Shown here piece after piece: positions 1 to 9,563 of a stretch of DNA of 64,000 nt; the first letter of the stretch is position 1; each line of letters starts with the position of its first letter. The stretch is from Albidovulum sp. (GTDB lineage: Bacteria > Pseudomonadota > Alphaproteobacteria > Rhodobacterales > Rhodobacteraceae): NCBI GenBank assembly GCA_028823855.1, contig JAPPFL010000054.1:1-64000 (forward strand), read 5' to 3'. The translations under genes and the position numbers were made by a program. Under the pieces are notes generated by a model. That model was not told where the DNA came from. It searched no databases and worked only from the letters and a program-made list of their open reading frames with translations.

Positions 1-39
1 TTAAGTCCTTGATAAAAAAGGATTTATTAACAATGACTT

Positions 40-1059
40 ATGATTCAAACTCTAAACAACGACGGGGAACCTCTTAGCGATTCGCTGAAAGGGTCGCTAT
101 CCGACCTTGGCTTCAACATCGACGTCAACGCGGCATTCTTTCAGAGCTTGGGGCAGTCGCCGCTTCACGCGGCGACTTTCGGCAACGCGGTCGAAGCGGC
201 GAAATTGCTAATCGAACGCGGTAGCGACATCCATGCGAAAGACGACCTCGGCTGGACTCCGCTGCACGCGGCGGCGTCGGGCAACGCGGTCGAGGCGGCG
301 AAATTGCTAATTGAACGAGGTAGCGACATTCATGCGAAAGACCTTATCGGCTTTACGCCGCTGCACGACGCGGCCCTTGCGAACGCGGTTGAAGCAGCGG
401 AACTGCTGATCGAGAGCGGAGCCGACATCAATGCGAAAGACGATGTCGGCTGGACGCCGCTTCACGAGGCTTCGAGTGTAAACGCAACCGGAGCCGTAGA
501 GCTGCTGATCGAACGCGGCGCAAACATCCATGCGCGTGACTCCAAAGGCTGGACACCGCTCGTGGCCGCGGAGGAGAATCGAGCACAAGCGTCGCTGATG
601 CTCCTTACGACGCGGAAAAACGAAATTGACCACCGCCTAGGCGAATTGGATATCGGAAAACTGCGCGAGGTTCTGGGTCGCTCGCCGTCGCCGATCGCTA
701 CGGAGGAGAACGGCTGGACCGATCTGCACTGGGCATCGATGCTAAACCTCCCCGAACTGGCCGGAGCGCTGCTGGACGCAGGCGCGGATGTTGACGCGCA
801 GCTTGCGAGTAATGGAGATTCCTTTAGCGACTCGCTAAAAAAGGCGATGGGAGAACTGGACCTCGGTTTCGAAACCGATCTTGTTGGAAAAATTGGGCTA
901 ACGCCGCTGCATGTGGCAGCGGGAGCGAACGCCGGCGAGACCGCTGCGATACTGATCGACCGAGGAGCCGACATTCACGCGAGGGACAATCAAGGGAAAA
1001 CGCCGCTTGCGATCGCGGAAGATCGTGGCTCACGAGAAGTTTTAGCGCTACTGAAATAG
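40..1059 (+). CDS. Ankyrin-repeat protein
   Basis: The 339-residue product has at least six ankyrin-type repeats, recognisable by TPLH and the LLIERGADI-type helix ends: four in tandem at about residues 37-170, a degenerate one near 230-255 and another near 290-335. Ankyrin repeats mediate protein-protein contact; no enzyme domain, signal peptide or membrane segment is seen, so the partner is unknown. Two neighbouring repeats are almost identical in DNA (181-243 and 280-342 differ at about four of 63 positions), which points to recent unit duplication. A second, non-ankyrin motif with an SDSLK core occurs twice, near residues 12-30 and 267-287. The frame has stops upstream (TGA at 10, TAA at 13), so ATG 40 is the first usable start. 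Such proteins are frequent in host-associated bacteria, but are not proof of that lifestyle. Confidence 0.9.
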   Translation: MIQTLNNDGEPLSDSLKGSLSDLGFNIDVNAAFFQSLGQSPLHAATFGNAVEAAKLLIERGSDIHAKDDLGWTPLHAAASGNAVEAAKLLIERGSDIHAKDLIGFTPLHDAALANAVEAAELLIESGADINAKDDVGWTPLHEASSVNATGAVELLIERGANIHARDSKGWTPLVAAEENRAQASLMLLTTRKNEIDHRLGELDIGKLREVLGRSPSPIATEENGWTDLHWASMLNLPELAGALLDAGADVDAQLASNGDSFSDSLKKAMGELDLGFETDLVGKIGLTPLHVAAGANAGETAAILIDRGADIHARDNQGKTPLAIAEDRGSREVLALLK

Positions 1060-1174
1060 CCGACGCCAATTCATTGGAAACGGACCAGCCGATAAGATTG
1101 CCGTGAAGTCGAGCGAGATTCTTGGTCTCTTGCTTCTCCAAATGCCGCGCTTTTGGCTGTGCACTCAATCTTTT

Positions 1175-1460
1175 TTCTTGCCAGGGCTCTCGGCGCGCGG
1201 CGCCCATGCGCGCATCGCGGTGGATAGGAAGTTGCGAACCCGCTTCTCGCAAAGCGTCGCCACTCGGCGGAACTCCTTGATCCGGCGGAAGAAGCGCTCG
1301 ACGCTGTTTCGCCGCGCATAGGCCTCGCGGTCGAGAATTCATTGCGTCCTTCACCTCGGATTGGAAGGGACCGCCGCGATTCCGCCGGCCATTGCGACGA
1401 GATCCGGCGCGGCGTTCTTTTCGCGCGCCTTGTCGGCTGTCACGAAGGTTCCGTCCTCTT
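1175..1460 (-). pseudogene. Decayed IS5-family transposase, C-terminal part
   Basis: Read on the minus strand, one frame gives a typical IS5-family C-terminal block: VTADKA, then a frame with two in-frame stops, then DREAYARRNSVERFFRR followed by IKEFRRVATLCEK and RNFLSTAMRAW. The RRN-VERFF-K-RRVATR-like block is the conserved region around the last acidic residue of the DDE catalytic triad in this family. The stops (near 1350 and 1340) and absence of the N-terminal half show it is non-functional. No terminal inverted repeats were found by eye. Confidence 0.6.
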
Positions 1461-2088
1461 GGCTGCCGAGCAGGTCCGGCGCATGCGCCGTTGTCCGAGT
1501 CGATTAGCCCTTGAATTTTCGCAAAAATAACCGCCCGGGTCTCGTCCCCGCTTCGCCGGTCGCGGCGGCAACGGCAAGCGATGCTCGGACCCCGGCGCCG
1601 CGGAATTGGACGCATCTCAAAAGAGTGTAGAAAATGCAGAGCTGATCTTCACTTGGCAATGGTACCTGACTCGCAATGGCGGGCCCAAGGAAAGTTGGAC
1701 TCCGGCAAGGAAAACCGCATTGCGAATGGCCGAATGCCTGCAAGCGATTTCCCGAATCGGCCAACGGTCGCTCCAATTTTGGACAAGTTTTTTCCCATGG
1801 ATGCCGACACGGCAATTCGCATGGGAAGTTTGCAATTCGAATCTGAAGTTCCAGAGCGGATTCGCCGTTTTGCAATTCCGGTCATGGATTTGCGTTTGAC
1901 TGGAGTCCGTTTCGCCGCCCGCAGTGCCCGGCTAGCCGCCGGATATTCGCCAAATTTCGCGAGAAGTTCATGGCGCGCCTCCGATTCCGCGCCGATTCCC
2001 CCGGCGGCTGTCAAAGCGCGACTTCTTGGACGAGGCAGCGCCGGTTGAACCCGGGGCGATCAAGGCGCTTCCGCCGATATTGGTTGGA
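1461..2088. other. Intergenic stretch without a recognised gene
   Basis: About 630 bases between the IS5-like relic and the parvulin gene. Short open frames exist on both strands, but none has a recognisable domain, good ribosome binding site or neighbour to support it. The upstream end may hold unrecognised remains of the transposase N-terminus. Confidence 0.4.
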
Positions 2089-2850
2089 CTATTGAACCAG
2101 CGGCGACTCGGCGCCGCGGATATTGAAACCGGTAATCGCTGCATCGCCGGCCAATATCTGTACGTATTGCCTAAATGCGCGCCGCCACGAGGCCTCTTTC
2201 AAGAAGTCGGATACTTTTTCGGCAACCGCTTCGTAGGGCAGAACCCGCCCCGGAACGCGCTTGTCCACCCGCAATACATGGACTCCGTAGCGCGTCTTTA
2301 CCGGTATCGGCGACAGCTGCCCTTCTTCGAGATTGAAAAGAAAGGTCTCCATCTCCGATACGGATTCGCCGCGCGAAAGCTGCCCTAGCCGCCCGTCGTT
2401 GAACCTGGAATCGCAATCCGAATGCGCCCGCGCCAATTCGCCGAACCTCTCCGGCTCCGACGTCAGCGATTCAATCAGCTTCTCGGCCCGCGCTTCGGCA
2501 TTTGCTCTTAGTTCTTCGTCGCCCGGCGCGGCCGACAGAAGAATATGGGCGGCCTCGACCAAGTCGGGGCTGCGAAAGCGCGCCTTGTTGTTTTCGTAGT
2601 AGCGTCGGCATTCAGCTTCGGTGGGTTCGGGAATGTCCACCTCGCGTTCGATCACCGCCTGAACGGCCGTCTCGTCATCGGACTCTTTAATTCCGATGGC
2701 GCCGGCCCGATCCAGCAAAAGCGCTCGAATCACCAGCCATTCAGCAGCGAAATCGCGAGCTGCAGACGCCGACTCGGCCGGATGATACTGCATTTCACGC
2801 AATATTTCGTCTTCGTCGATCCTAAGGCCGTTGACGAGGATTTCGTTCAT
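2089..2850 (-). CDS. Parvulin-type peptidyl-prolyl isomerase (PpiC/NifM-like), last gene of the nar operon
   Basis: The 253-residue product has a helical N-terminal half and a parvulin rotamase domain at about residues 115-220, shown by EAAHILLSA, the FGELARAHSDCDS segment, GRLGQLSRGE and the YGVHVLRVDKR strand. Parvulins catalyse cis-trans isomerisation of prolyl bonds and help folding. There is no signal peptide, so it is probably cytoplasmic, like NifM. The gene starts 22 bp after the narI stop on the same strand, so it is probably cotranscribed and may help maturation of the nitrate reductase; PPIase genes at this position are known from other proteobacterial nar clusters. Its direct role in NarGHI assembly is inference. 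Confidence 0.88.
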   Translation of the reverse strand: MNEILVNGLRIDEDEILREMQYHPAESASAARDFAAEWLVIRALLLDRAGAIGIKESDDETAVQAVIEREVDIPEPTEAECRRYYENNKARFRSPDLVEAAHILLSAAPGDEELRANAEARAEKLIESLTSEPERFGELARAHSDCDSRFNDGRLGQLSRGESVSEMETFLFNLEEGQLSPIPVKTRYGVHVLRVDKRVPGRVLPYEAVAEKVSDFLKEASWRRAFRQYVQILAGDAAITGFNIRGAESPLVQ

Positions 2851-2872
2851 GGTCGATGCAAGCCGTTCGAAT

Positions 2873-3568
2873 TCAGCTTCGCGAGCGAACTACCTGAAAG
2901 CCGCGGCGCCCCAGATAGCCGACGGGCGCGCTCCAGATATGGACCAGCCGGCTGAACGGGAAAATCAGGAAAATGGTTACTCCGAGAAAAATGTGCGTCT
3001 TGTAGATCCAGTGCACGTCTAGCGCGTAGGCCGCGGCGTCCGCCTGAAACGTCACGATTTTCTGCGCCCACAGAGAAAGGGAGACCATGACTTCGCCATG
3101 CTCGCGATGCTCCCAGGAAAAGGGAATCGTCGCGAGGCCGAGCACGAGCTGCAGCCAGAGTATTGCAAGAATCGCGATATCCATCGCGCTTGAAGTCCTG
3201 CGAATGCGCGGGTCGAATAGCCGCCGGTGGAGCAGCATGGTCAAGCCAATGAAACAGACTATCCCGAATATGCCGCCGGCGACGATCGCCAGCACCTGCT
3301 TTGCGCCGGAACTCAGCCCGATAGCGTAGTAGATCTCCCTGGGGGTCAGCAGCCCGACGAAATGCCCGAGGAAAAGGCAAATTATGCCGACGTGGAACAA
3401 AACGCTTCCCATCATAAGCTGCCGGCGTCGCAGCAGCTGGCTCGATCCGCTTCGCCAAGTAAATTGCTCCCGGTCGAAACGTATCAGGCTGCCGGCCAGA
3501 AACACCGTGGCGGCGAAATACGGGTAGTAGCCGAATACAAGGATATGAAACCATTCGCCCATGATCAT
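2873..3568 (-). CDS. narI: Respiratory nitrate reductase, gamma subunit (cytochrome b)
   Basis: NarI is the membrane cytochrome b of the NarGHI complex; it oxidises quinol and passes electrons through two b haems to NarH. The 231-residue product has about five membrane segments. Candidate haem ligands are visible: histidines in the second segment (LFHVGIICLFLGHFVG) and in the last part (DVHWIYKTHIF and LVHIWSAP). The length matches the family (about 225-240). The start ATG at 3568 overlaps the narJ stop in an ATGA arrangement, indicating translational coupling. Confidence 0.97.
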   Translation of the reverse strand: MIMGEWFHILVFGYYPYFAATVFLAGSLIRFDREQFTWRSGSSQLLRRRQLMMGSVLFHVGIICLFLGHFVGLLTPREIYYAIGLSSGAKQVLAIVAGGIFGIVCFIGLTMLLHRRLFDPRIRRTSSAMDIAILAILWLQLVLGLATIPFSWEHREHGEVMVSLSLWAQKIVTFQADAAAYALDVHWIYKTHIFLGVTIFLIFPFSRLVHIWSAPVGYLGRRGFQVVRSRS

Positions 3569-4269
3569 GCCCCTTTCCGTTCGGGCGCGCGAGTATCAAC
3601 CGCGAGTTCAGCCATGCGGTTGAGAGTTTCGCGCGCGGCCGAGCAGCCGCCGTCCGCCGAGCCGCCGAAGGCAGGCGCCTCCTCCCACTCCTTGTCCAGC
3701 TCCGCCGCCTCCGCTTCCGGCGACTTGTCGTGCTGCAGAAGATCTTCAACGGCGATTCGATCGGGCTTTCTGGCGGCCAGATCGTTTAGCGCCTGAAATA
3801 CGCCTGCGTAGTGGCTGCCCCGACCTTCCAGGCGGACGCGGATCGCCTCCAGGATATGGGCGACATCCGATAGGAGTTCGGCGGATTCCTTCGGCTCGAC
3901 CAGCGAGAGGAACTCCAGGAACAGCGGTAGATAGTCGGGCAATTCGTTGGCATCGATGCCGTAGCCGCGCGACTTGTAGTGTTCGGCCAGATTTACCATC
4001 GCCTGGCCGCGATCCCTGGATTCGCCGTGGATGTGTTCGAATAGATGCAGCGACAGGCTGCGCGAACGGTCGAACAAGCCAACATAGGCCTCTTGCGACT
4101 CCAGCAGGTCGGCGCCGGCCAGCTTTGCGGCTAGATGGCCGATCGCGGCTCGCGCGGGCCTCGAAACCCTCCGTTCGGCGCCGACCATGGCCGCGATCTC
4201 GCGCGCCGCCTCGGCCAGTTCGGCGGTAGGATACTGCAGCAGCGCGCTTAGAGCCCTGTAGATTTTCAT
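3565..4269 (-). CDS. narJ: Nitrate reductase assembly chaperone (NarJ, delta subunit)
   Basis: NarJ is a TorD/NarJ-family chaperone that binds the NarG N-terminus and aids molybdenum cofactor insertion; it is not part of the final enzyme. The 234-residue product is all-helical, begins MKIYRALSALLQYPT, and has the family core HLFEHIHGESRDRGQAMV and LPDYLPLFLEFLS. ATG at 4269 overlaps the narH stop (ATGA). Longer open frames through this region exist because the frame stays open into the antisense of narH, but the coupled start and the family N-terminus decide for 4269. An acidic, alanine-rich tail follows residue 185. Confidence 0.96.
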   Translation of the reverse strand: MKIYRALSALLQYPTAELAEAAREIAAMVGAERRVSRPARAAIGHLAAKLAGADLLESQEAYVGLFDRSRSLSLHLFEHIHGESRDRGQAMVNLAEHYKSRGYGIDANELPDYLPLFLEFLSLVEPKESAELLSDVAHILEAIRVRLEGRGSHYAGVFQALNDLAARKPDRIAVEDLLQHDKSPEAEAAELDKEWEEAPAFGGSADGGCSAARETLNRMAELAVDTRAPERKGA

Positions 4270-5810
4270 CGTCCCGCAACCGCTTTTTCCGAACGGCCCC
4301 CCGCGCTCGGCCCGACGCGCACTTCGTGGCTGAAAAGGTCTAATTTGTCGCCTCCGCCGCTGCAGCCGTCGCCGAAGCTGAACCCGCACTCCCCGCGAAG
4401 ATCGAACGCCTCCTCGGCATATTCGCGATGGGTGGTCGGAATTACGAACCGGTCTTCGTAGTTCGCGATCGCCATCGTCTGGTACATGTCTTCGATATCG
4501 TTTTCCGTCAGCCCGACCTTTTCCAGAGCGCGAACCTCGCGTCTGCCTTCGACATGCTTGGCGCGCATATAGACGCGCATGGCAAGCATTCGCTCCAATC
4601 CGAGCTTGACAGGAGCCTCGTCTCCCGCGGTCAGCATGTTCGCAAGGTATCTCATGGGAATGCGCAACTTGGAGACGTCCGGAATAAGCCCTTCTGAACC
4701 AAGCGAGCCCGCCTCGGCCGCCGACTGGATCGGGGACAGCGGCGGAACGTACCACACCATCGGCAGGGTGCGGTATTCCGGATGCAGCGGAAAAGCAACC
4801 TTCCAATCCATCGCCATGCGGTAGACCGGCGAGAGCTGCGCGGCATCGATCCACGACTGCGGAACGCCGTCATTCAGCGCTTGCCGGATAATCGACGGAT
4901 CGAACGGATCGACAAAAATGTCGAGCTGCGCCTGATAAAGATCCTTGGGATCCTCCGCCGACGCAGCAGCCTCGATCCGGTCCGCATCGTACATCATCAC
5001 GCCAAGATAGCGTATGCGCCCGACGCAGGTTTCCGAACAGACGGTCGGCTGTCCGGCCTCGATCCGCGGGTAGCAGAATATGCACTTTTCCGATTTTCCG
5101 GTGCGCCAATTGTAATAGATCTTCTTATATGGGCAGCCGGATACGCACATGCGCCATCCGCGGCACTTGTCCTGATCGATAAGGACGATGCCGTCTTCCT
5201 CACGCTTGTAAATCGCGCCCGACGGGCACGCCGCCACGCAGCTCGGATTGAGGCAGTGCTCGCAGAGGCGCGGCAGATACATCATGAAGGTATTCTCGAA
5301 CTGGCCGTAGATCTCCTTCTCGACAGATTCGAAATTGACGTCCTTGCTACGCGCGGAGAATTCGCCGCCGAGAATCTCTTCCCAGTTCGGGCCCCACTCG
5401 ATCTTGTCCATGCGTTCGCCGCTGATCAGCGAACGCGGGCGCGCCGTCGGCGAGGTCTGCGACTCGGGCGCATTCTGCAAGTGCTCGTAGTCGAAGGTGA
5501 AGGGTTCGTAGTAATCGTCGATCTGCGGCATGTCCGGATTCGCAAATATTTTTGCCAGAATCCGTAGCTTTCCGCCCATTTTCGGCACTATGCGGCCGTT
5601 TTTCTTGCGTATCCAACCTCCGTTCCAAACTTCCTGGTTCTCCCATTCCTTGGGATAGCCTATGCCGGGCTTGGTTTCGACATTGTTGAACCACGCGTAC
5701 TCCATGCCTTCTCGGCTCGTCCAAACGTTCTTGCACGTTACGGAGCATGTGTGGCAACCGATGCACTTGTCGAGGTTCAGAACCTTGCCGATTTGCGCGC
5801 GAATCTTCAT
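4266..5810 (-). CDS. narH: Respiratory nitrate reductase, beta subunit (iron-sulfur)
   Basis: NarH carries electrons from NarI to NarG through one [3Fe-4S] and three [4Fe-4S] clusters. The 514-residue product shows the expected cysteine groups: CIGCHTCSVTC near residue 16, CEHCLNPSCVAACP near 184, CRGWRMCVSGCP near 217 and CIFC with CSETC near 244-262. The tryptophan in CRGWRMC is the family hallmark that replaces a cysteine and produces the [3Fe-4S] cluster. It overlaps narG upstream and narJ downstream by four bases (ATGA both times), so the order and stoichiometry are probably coupled in translation. Confidence 0.98.
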   Translation of the reverse strand: MKIRAQIGKVLNLDKCIGCHTCSVTCKNVWTSREGMEYAWFNNVETKPGIGYPKEWENQEVWNGGWIRKKNGRIVPKMGGKLRILAKIFANPDMPQIDDYYEPFTFDYEHLQNAPESQTSPTARPRSLISGERMDKIEWGPNWEEILGGEFSARSKDVNFESVEKEIYGQFENTFMMYLPRLCEHCLNPSCVAACPSGAIYKREEDGIVLIDQDKCRGWRMCVSGCPYKKIYYNWRTGKSEKCIFCYPRIEAGQPTVCSETCVGRIRYLGVMMYDADRIEAAASAEDPKDLYQAQLDIFVDPFDPSIIRQALNDGVPQSWIDAAQLSPVYRMAMDWKVAFPLHPEYRTLPMVWYVPPLSPIQSAAEAGSLGSEGLIPDVSKLRIPMRYLANMLTAGDEAPVKLGLERMLAMRVYMRAKHVEGRREVRALEKVGLTENDIEDMYQTMAIANYEDRFVIPTTHREYAEEAFDLRGECGFSFGDGCSGGGDKLDLFSHEVRVGPSAGGRSEKAVAGR

Positions 5811-8800
5811 TTTGCCGCCTCCATCTGGGTCGATCTCAAGGGCCCTTCCAGCCAGTCCACCTTCCGCAACTTTCTAACGATCACGAATTCGTCGCGATTC
5901 GAGCCAACGGTTCCGTAGTAGTTGAAGCCGTACGACTGGTGCGCATAGCCGCCTATCATATGGGTCGGCTTGACCGTGGCCCGGGTCACGGAATTGTGGA
6001 TCCCGCCGCGCATTCCCGTCACTTCGCTGCCGGGGACGTTAACGGTCTTCTCCTGAGCATGATACATCAGGGTCATGCCCTCCGGCACGCGCTGGCTGAC
6101 GACCGCCCGAGCGACAAGCGCGCCGTTTGCATTGTAGCCCTCGATCCAGTCGTTGTCTTTCGCGCCGATCTTGCGGGCATCGATTTCGCTGATCCAGATG
6201 ATCGGCCCGCCGCGCGACAGAGTCAGCATCAGCAAATTGTCCGTATAGGTGCTATGAATGCCCCATTTCTGGTGCGGAGTTATAAAGTTCAGCACGACTT
6301 GCGGGCTGCCGTTGCTCTTTTCGTCGATTAGCGGCCCGATCGTCTTCGTGTCGACCGGCGGCTTGTAGACGCACAGCTGCTCGCCGAAAACGCGCATCCA
6401 GAGATGGTCCTGGTAGAGCTGCTGACGGCCGCTGAGCGTGCGCCAGGGGATCAGCTCGTGCACGTTGGTGTAGCCTGCCGAATAGGTGACATTCTCGTCT
6501 TCGACTCCGGACCATGTCGGAGACGAGATAATCTTTCGGGGCTGCGCCTGAAGGTCGCGGAAGCGCAGCTTGTCCTCCTCGCGCGCCGCCGCCAGGTGTT
6601 CGTGCTCGCGTCCAGTGGCCCTGCCCAGAGCGGACCATGCCTTGACGGCGACATGGCCGTTCGTTTCCGGCGCCAGCGCCAGCACGACCTCGCTCGCGTC
6701 GATATCCGTCTCGATTTTCGGCAGCCCCTTGGAAACTCCGTCGGCGCGAACCTTGCCGTTCAGCCTACCGAGGAACTCAACTTCTTCGCGAGTGTCCCAT
6801 GCGATACCCTTGCCTCCGTTGCCCGCATTCGCCATTAGGGGACCGAGCGAGGTGAATTTTTTGTAGGTGCTGGGGTAGTCCCGCTCGACCACTACCATGT
6901 TCGGCATGGTCTTTCCGGGTTCGGCCGCGCATTGCCCCTTTTTCCAGTCCTTGACCTCGGTCGCCTGCGCGAGTTCGGACGGCGTATCGTGAAGCGTCGG
7001 CACCAGCACAATGTCGCGCTCCGCGCCTAGTACCCCCTCGGATACTTCGGAAAAAGCTTTCGCGATTCCCTTGAATATTTCCCAGTCGCTGCGAGATTCC
7101 CAAACCGGGTCGACTGCGGCCGAAAGCGGATGAATGAAGGGATGCATGTCCGAAGTGTTGAGGTCGTTCTTCTCGTACCATGTGGCCGTAGGCAGCACGA
7201 TGTCCGAATACAAGCAGGTCGTCGACATGCGGAAGTCCAGCGTAACCAGCAGGTCGAGCTTTCCTTCAGGCGCATTTTCGTGCCACTTCACTTCGAGAGG
7301 CATTTTGCCGCCCGTTTCTCCAAGCTCTTTGCCTTGGACGCCGTGCTGCGTGCCGAGCAAATGCTTCAGAAAGTATTCATGCCCCTTTCCGCTGGATCCC
7401 AGAAGATTTGATCGCCACACGAAAAGGTTTCGAGGCCAGTTTCGCGGGTCGTCGGGGTCCTCGCACGACATTTGAAGAGTGCCGTCGCGAAGCCCGGCGA
7501 CAGCCGCCTCGATCGGATCCGCGCTTCCGGCGGACCGCGTTACCTCCAGCGGGTTTTTCGCAAGCTGCGGGGCGGACGGCAGCCATCCCATCCGCTCGGA
7601 ACGTACATTGTAGTCGATCAGGCTAAGCTGTTCCCAGTCGCCTTCCGGCGACAGGGGCGAGACGATTTCGTCAACCTCCAGTTTTTCGTAACGCCACTGG
7701 TCGGTGTGGCTGTACCAAAACGATGTGCTGTTCATCTGCCTCGGCGGGCGGTTCCAGTCGAGCGCGAAGGCCAGAGGAAGCCATCCGGTCTGAGGGCGAA
7801 GCTTTTCCTGGCCGACGTAGTGGGACCATCCTCCCCCGGATTTGCCGACGCATCCGCACATTACGAGCATGTTGATAATGCCGCGGTAGATCATGTCCAT
7901 ATGGTACCAGTGATTGAGAGCGGCGCCCACAATCACCATCGATCGTCCCCGGGTCTTGTGCGCATTGTCCGCGAACTGGCGGGCGACCGCTATCACCTTG
8001 TCGCGCCCGACTCCTGTAATGCGCTCCTGCCAGGCGGGCGTATACGGCACGTCGTCATCGAACGACCCGGCGACGTTGCCGCCGCCCAGGCCCCTGTCCA
8101 GCCCGTAGTTGGCGACGAACAAATCGTAGACCGTGGCGACCAGCACCTCGCCGCCCTTCGTTTCGACGCTCTTCACGGGAACGTTTCGCCACAGCGCTTC
8201 ATCATGCTCCGTGCCCGCGAAATGGTCGTGACTCGTCTTGCCGAAATAGGGAAAGCCCACGGATGCGACGCTGTCGCCGATATCGATCAGGCTAAGCCGA
8301 AGTTTCGTGTTCGCGCCGTCCTCGCCGCTTCGTTCCTCGATATTCCACTTGCCTTCTTCTCCCCAGCGGAAACCGACCGAGCCGACCGGGCAGATCAGCG
8401 AATCGTCGCTTAGCTCGTCGACCGCGACCGTTTTCCATTCCGGATTGTTGGATTGCCCGAGCGCGCCGGGAAGGTCGGAAGCGCGCAGCATGCGATCCGG
8501 CACGTACCTCCCGTCCTTCTCGCGAAGCGACACCAGAAGCGGCATGTCGGTGTATCGGCGGCAATAGTCTTCGAAATATTCGCTTCTGCCTTCGAGATGC
8601 CATTCCTTGAGGATAACGTGGCCCATCGCCAGCGCCAGCGCAGCATCGGTGCCCTGCTTTGGATTGAGCCAGATGTCGGCGAATTTCGAAGCTTCGCTGT
8701 AGTCGGGCGTAACTGTGACCGTCGTCGCGCCCTTGTAGCGGACTTCGGTCATGAAATGGGCGTCGGGCGTGCGCGTCTGCGGCACGTTTGATCCCCACAT

Positions 8801-9550
8801 CATCAAAAACGTCGAATTGTACCAGTCCGCGCTTTCCGGCACATCGGTCTGCTCGCCCCAAGTCTGCGGGCTCGAAGGCGGCAAGTCGCAGTACCAGTCG
8901 TAGAAACTCATGCACACGCCGCCGATCAGCGACAGATAGCGCGAACCCGCGGCATAGGAGACCATAGACATCGCTGGAATCGGCGAGAAGCCGGCGACGC
9001 GATCCGGACCATGGGTCCTGATCGTATAGGCGTTGGCCGCCCCGATGATCTCGTTGACCTCCTTCCAGTCGGACCGCACGAAGCCGCCCTGTCCTCGCAC
9101 CCTCTGGTAGTCTCGGCGCCTGTCTGGATCCTCGACGATCGAAGCCCAGGCGTCGACGGGCTTCAGGGTTTCGCGCGCCCGGCGCCAATGCCGAACCAGC
9201 CTGCTGCGCACGAGCGGGAACTTAAGCCGGTTCGCGCTGTAGATGTACCATGAATAGCTGGCTCCGCGCGAACAGCCTCGAGGCTCGTGATTCGGCAGGT
9301 CCGGGCGAGTCCTGGGATAATCGGTCTGCTGAGTCTCCCAAGTGATTATTCCTCCCTTGACGTAGATCTTCCAGCTGCACGAACCGGTGCAGTTGACGCC
9401 GTGAGTCGAACGCACCACCTTGTCGTGCTGCCACCGGGCCCGATAGGAATCTTCCCAGTCCCGATCCTCATTAGTTACGATACCGTGCCCGTCGGAAAAC
9501 GTATCCGCGGTTCTTCTGAAAAATGTCAGCCTGTCCAGGAAATGGCTCAT
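5807..9550 (-). CDS. narG: Respiratory nitrate reductase, alpha subunit (molybdenum catalytic)
   Basis: NarG reduces nitrate to nitrite at a bis-molybdopterin guanine dinucleotide site on the cytoplasmic face. The 1247-residue product matches the usual length. The N-terminus (MSHFLDRLTFFRR) is the vestigial twin-arginine-like leader bound by NarJ. The first cluster, with one His and three Cys ligands, is seen in STHGVNCTGSCSW and later EPRGCSRGASYSW. The Mo-ligating Asp lies in PESADWYNS, followed by WGSNVPQTRTPDAHF. No frameshift is seen. The window holds no nitrite reductase, so nitrite may be exported or reduced by enzymes encoded elsewhere. Confidence 0.98.
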   Translation of the reverse strand: MSHFLDRLTFFRRTADTFSDGHGIVTNEDRDWEDSYRARWQHDKVVRSTHGVNCTGSCSWKIYVKGGIITWETQQTDYPRTRPDLPNHEPRGCSRGASYSWYIYSANRLKFPLVRSRLVRHWRRARETLKPVDAWASIVEDPDRRRDYQRVRGQGGFVRSDWKEVNEIIGAANAYTIRTHGPDRVAGFSPIPAMSMVSYAAGSRYLSLIGGVCMSFYDWYCDLPPSSPQTWGEQTDVPESADWYNSTFLMMWGSNVPQTRTPDAHFMTEVRYKGATTVTVTPDYSEASKFADIWLNPKQGTDAALALAMGHVILKEWHLEGRSEYFEDYCRRYTDMPLLVSLREKDGRYVPDRMLRASDLPGALGQSNNPEWKTVAVDELSDDSLICPVGSVGFRWGEEGKWNIEERSGEDGANTKLRLSLIDIGDSVASVGFPYFGKTSHDHFAGTEHDEALWRNVPVKSVETKGGEVLVATVYDLFVANYGLDRGLGGGNVAGSFDDDVPYTPAWQERITGVGRDKVIAVARQFADNAHKTRGRSMVIVGAALNHWYHMDMIYRGIINMLVMCGCVGKSGGGWSHYVGQEKLRPQTGWLPLAFALDWNRPPRQMNSTSFWYSHTDQWRYEKLEVDEIVSPLSPEGDWEQLSLIDYNVRSERMGWLPSAPQLAKNPLEVTRSAGSADPIEAAVAGLRDGTLQMSCEDPDDPRNWPRNLFVWRSNLLGSSGKGHEYFLKHLLGTQHGVQGKELGETGGKMPLEVKWHENAPEGKLDLLVTLDFRMSTTCLYSDIVLPTATWYEKNDLNTSDMHPFIHPLSAAVDPVWESRSDWEIFKGIAKAFSEVSEGVLGAERDIVLVPTLHDTPSELAQATEVKDWKKGQCAAEPGKTMPNMVVVERDYPSTYKKFTSLGPLMANAGNGGKGIAWDTREEVEFLGRLNGKVRADGVSKGLPKIETDIDASEVVLALAPETNGHVAVKAWSALGRATGREHEHLAAAREEDKLRFRDLQAQPRKIISSPTWSGVEDENVTYSAGYTNVHELIPWRTLSGRQQLYQDHLWMRVFGEQLCVYKPPVDTKTIGPLIDEKSNGSPQVVLNFITPHQKWGIHSTYTDNLLMLTLSRGGPIIWISEIDARKIGAKDNDWIEGYNANGALVARAVVSQRVPEGMTLMYHAQEKTVNVPGSEVTGMRGGIHNSVTRATVKPTHMIGGYAHQSYGFNYYGTVGSNRDEFVIVRKLRKVDWLEGPLRSTQMEAAK

Positions 9551-9563
9551 TGGAATCGCCTCC

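Noticed and set aside
1581..2048. Plus-strand frame of about 155 codons near 1.6-2.0 kb
   Set aside because: No domain, no ribosome site, overlapping frames of similar length on both strands.
6252..9188. Long open frames antisense or out of frame within narG
   Set aside because: They mirror the strongly biased codon use of narG, lack ribosome sites and show no domain.
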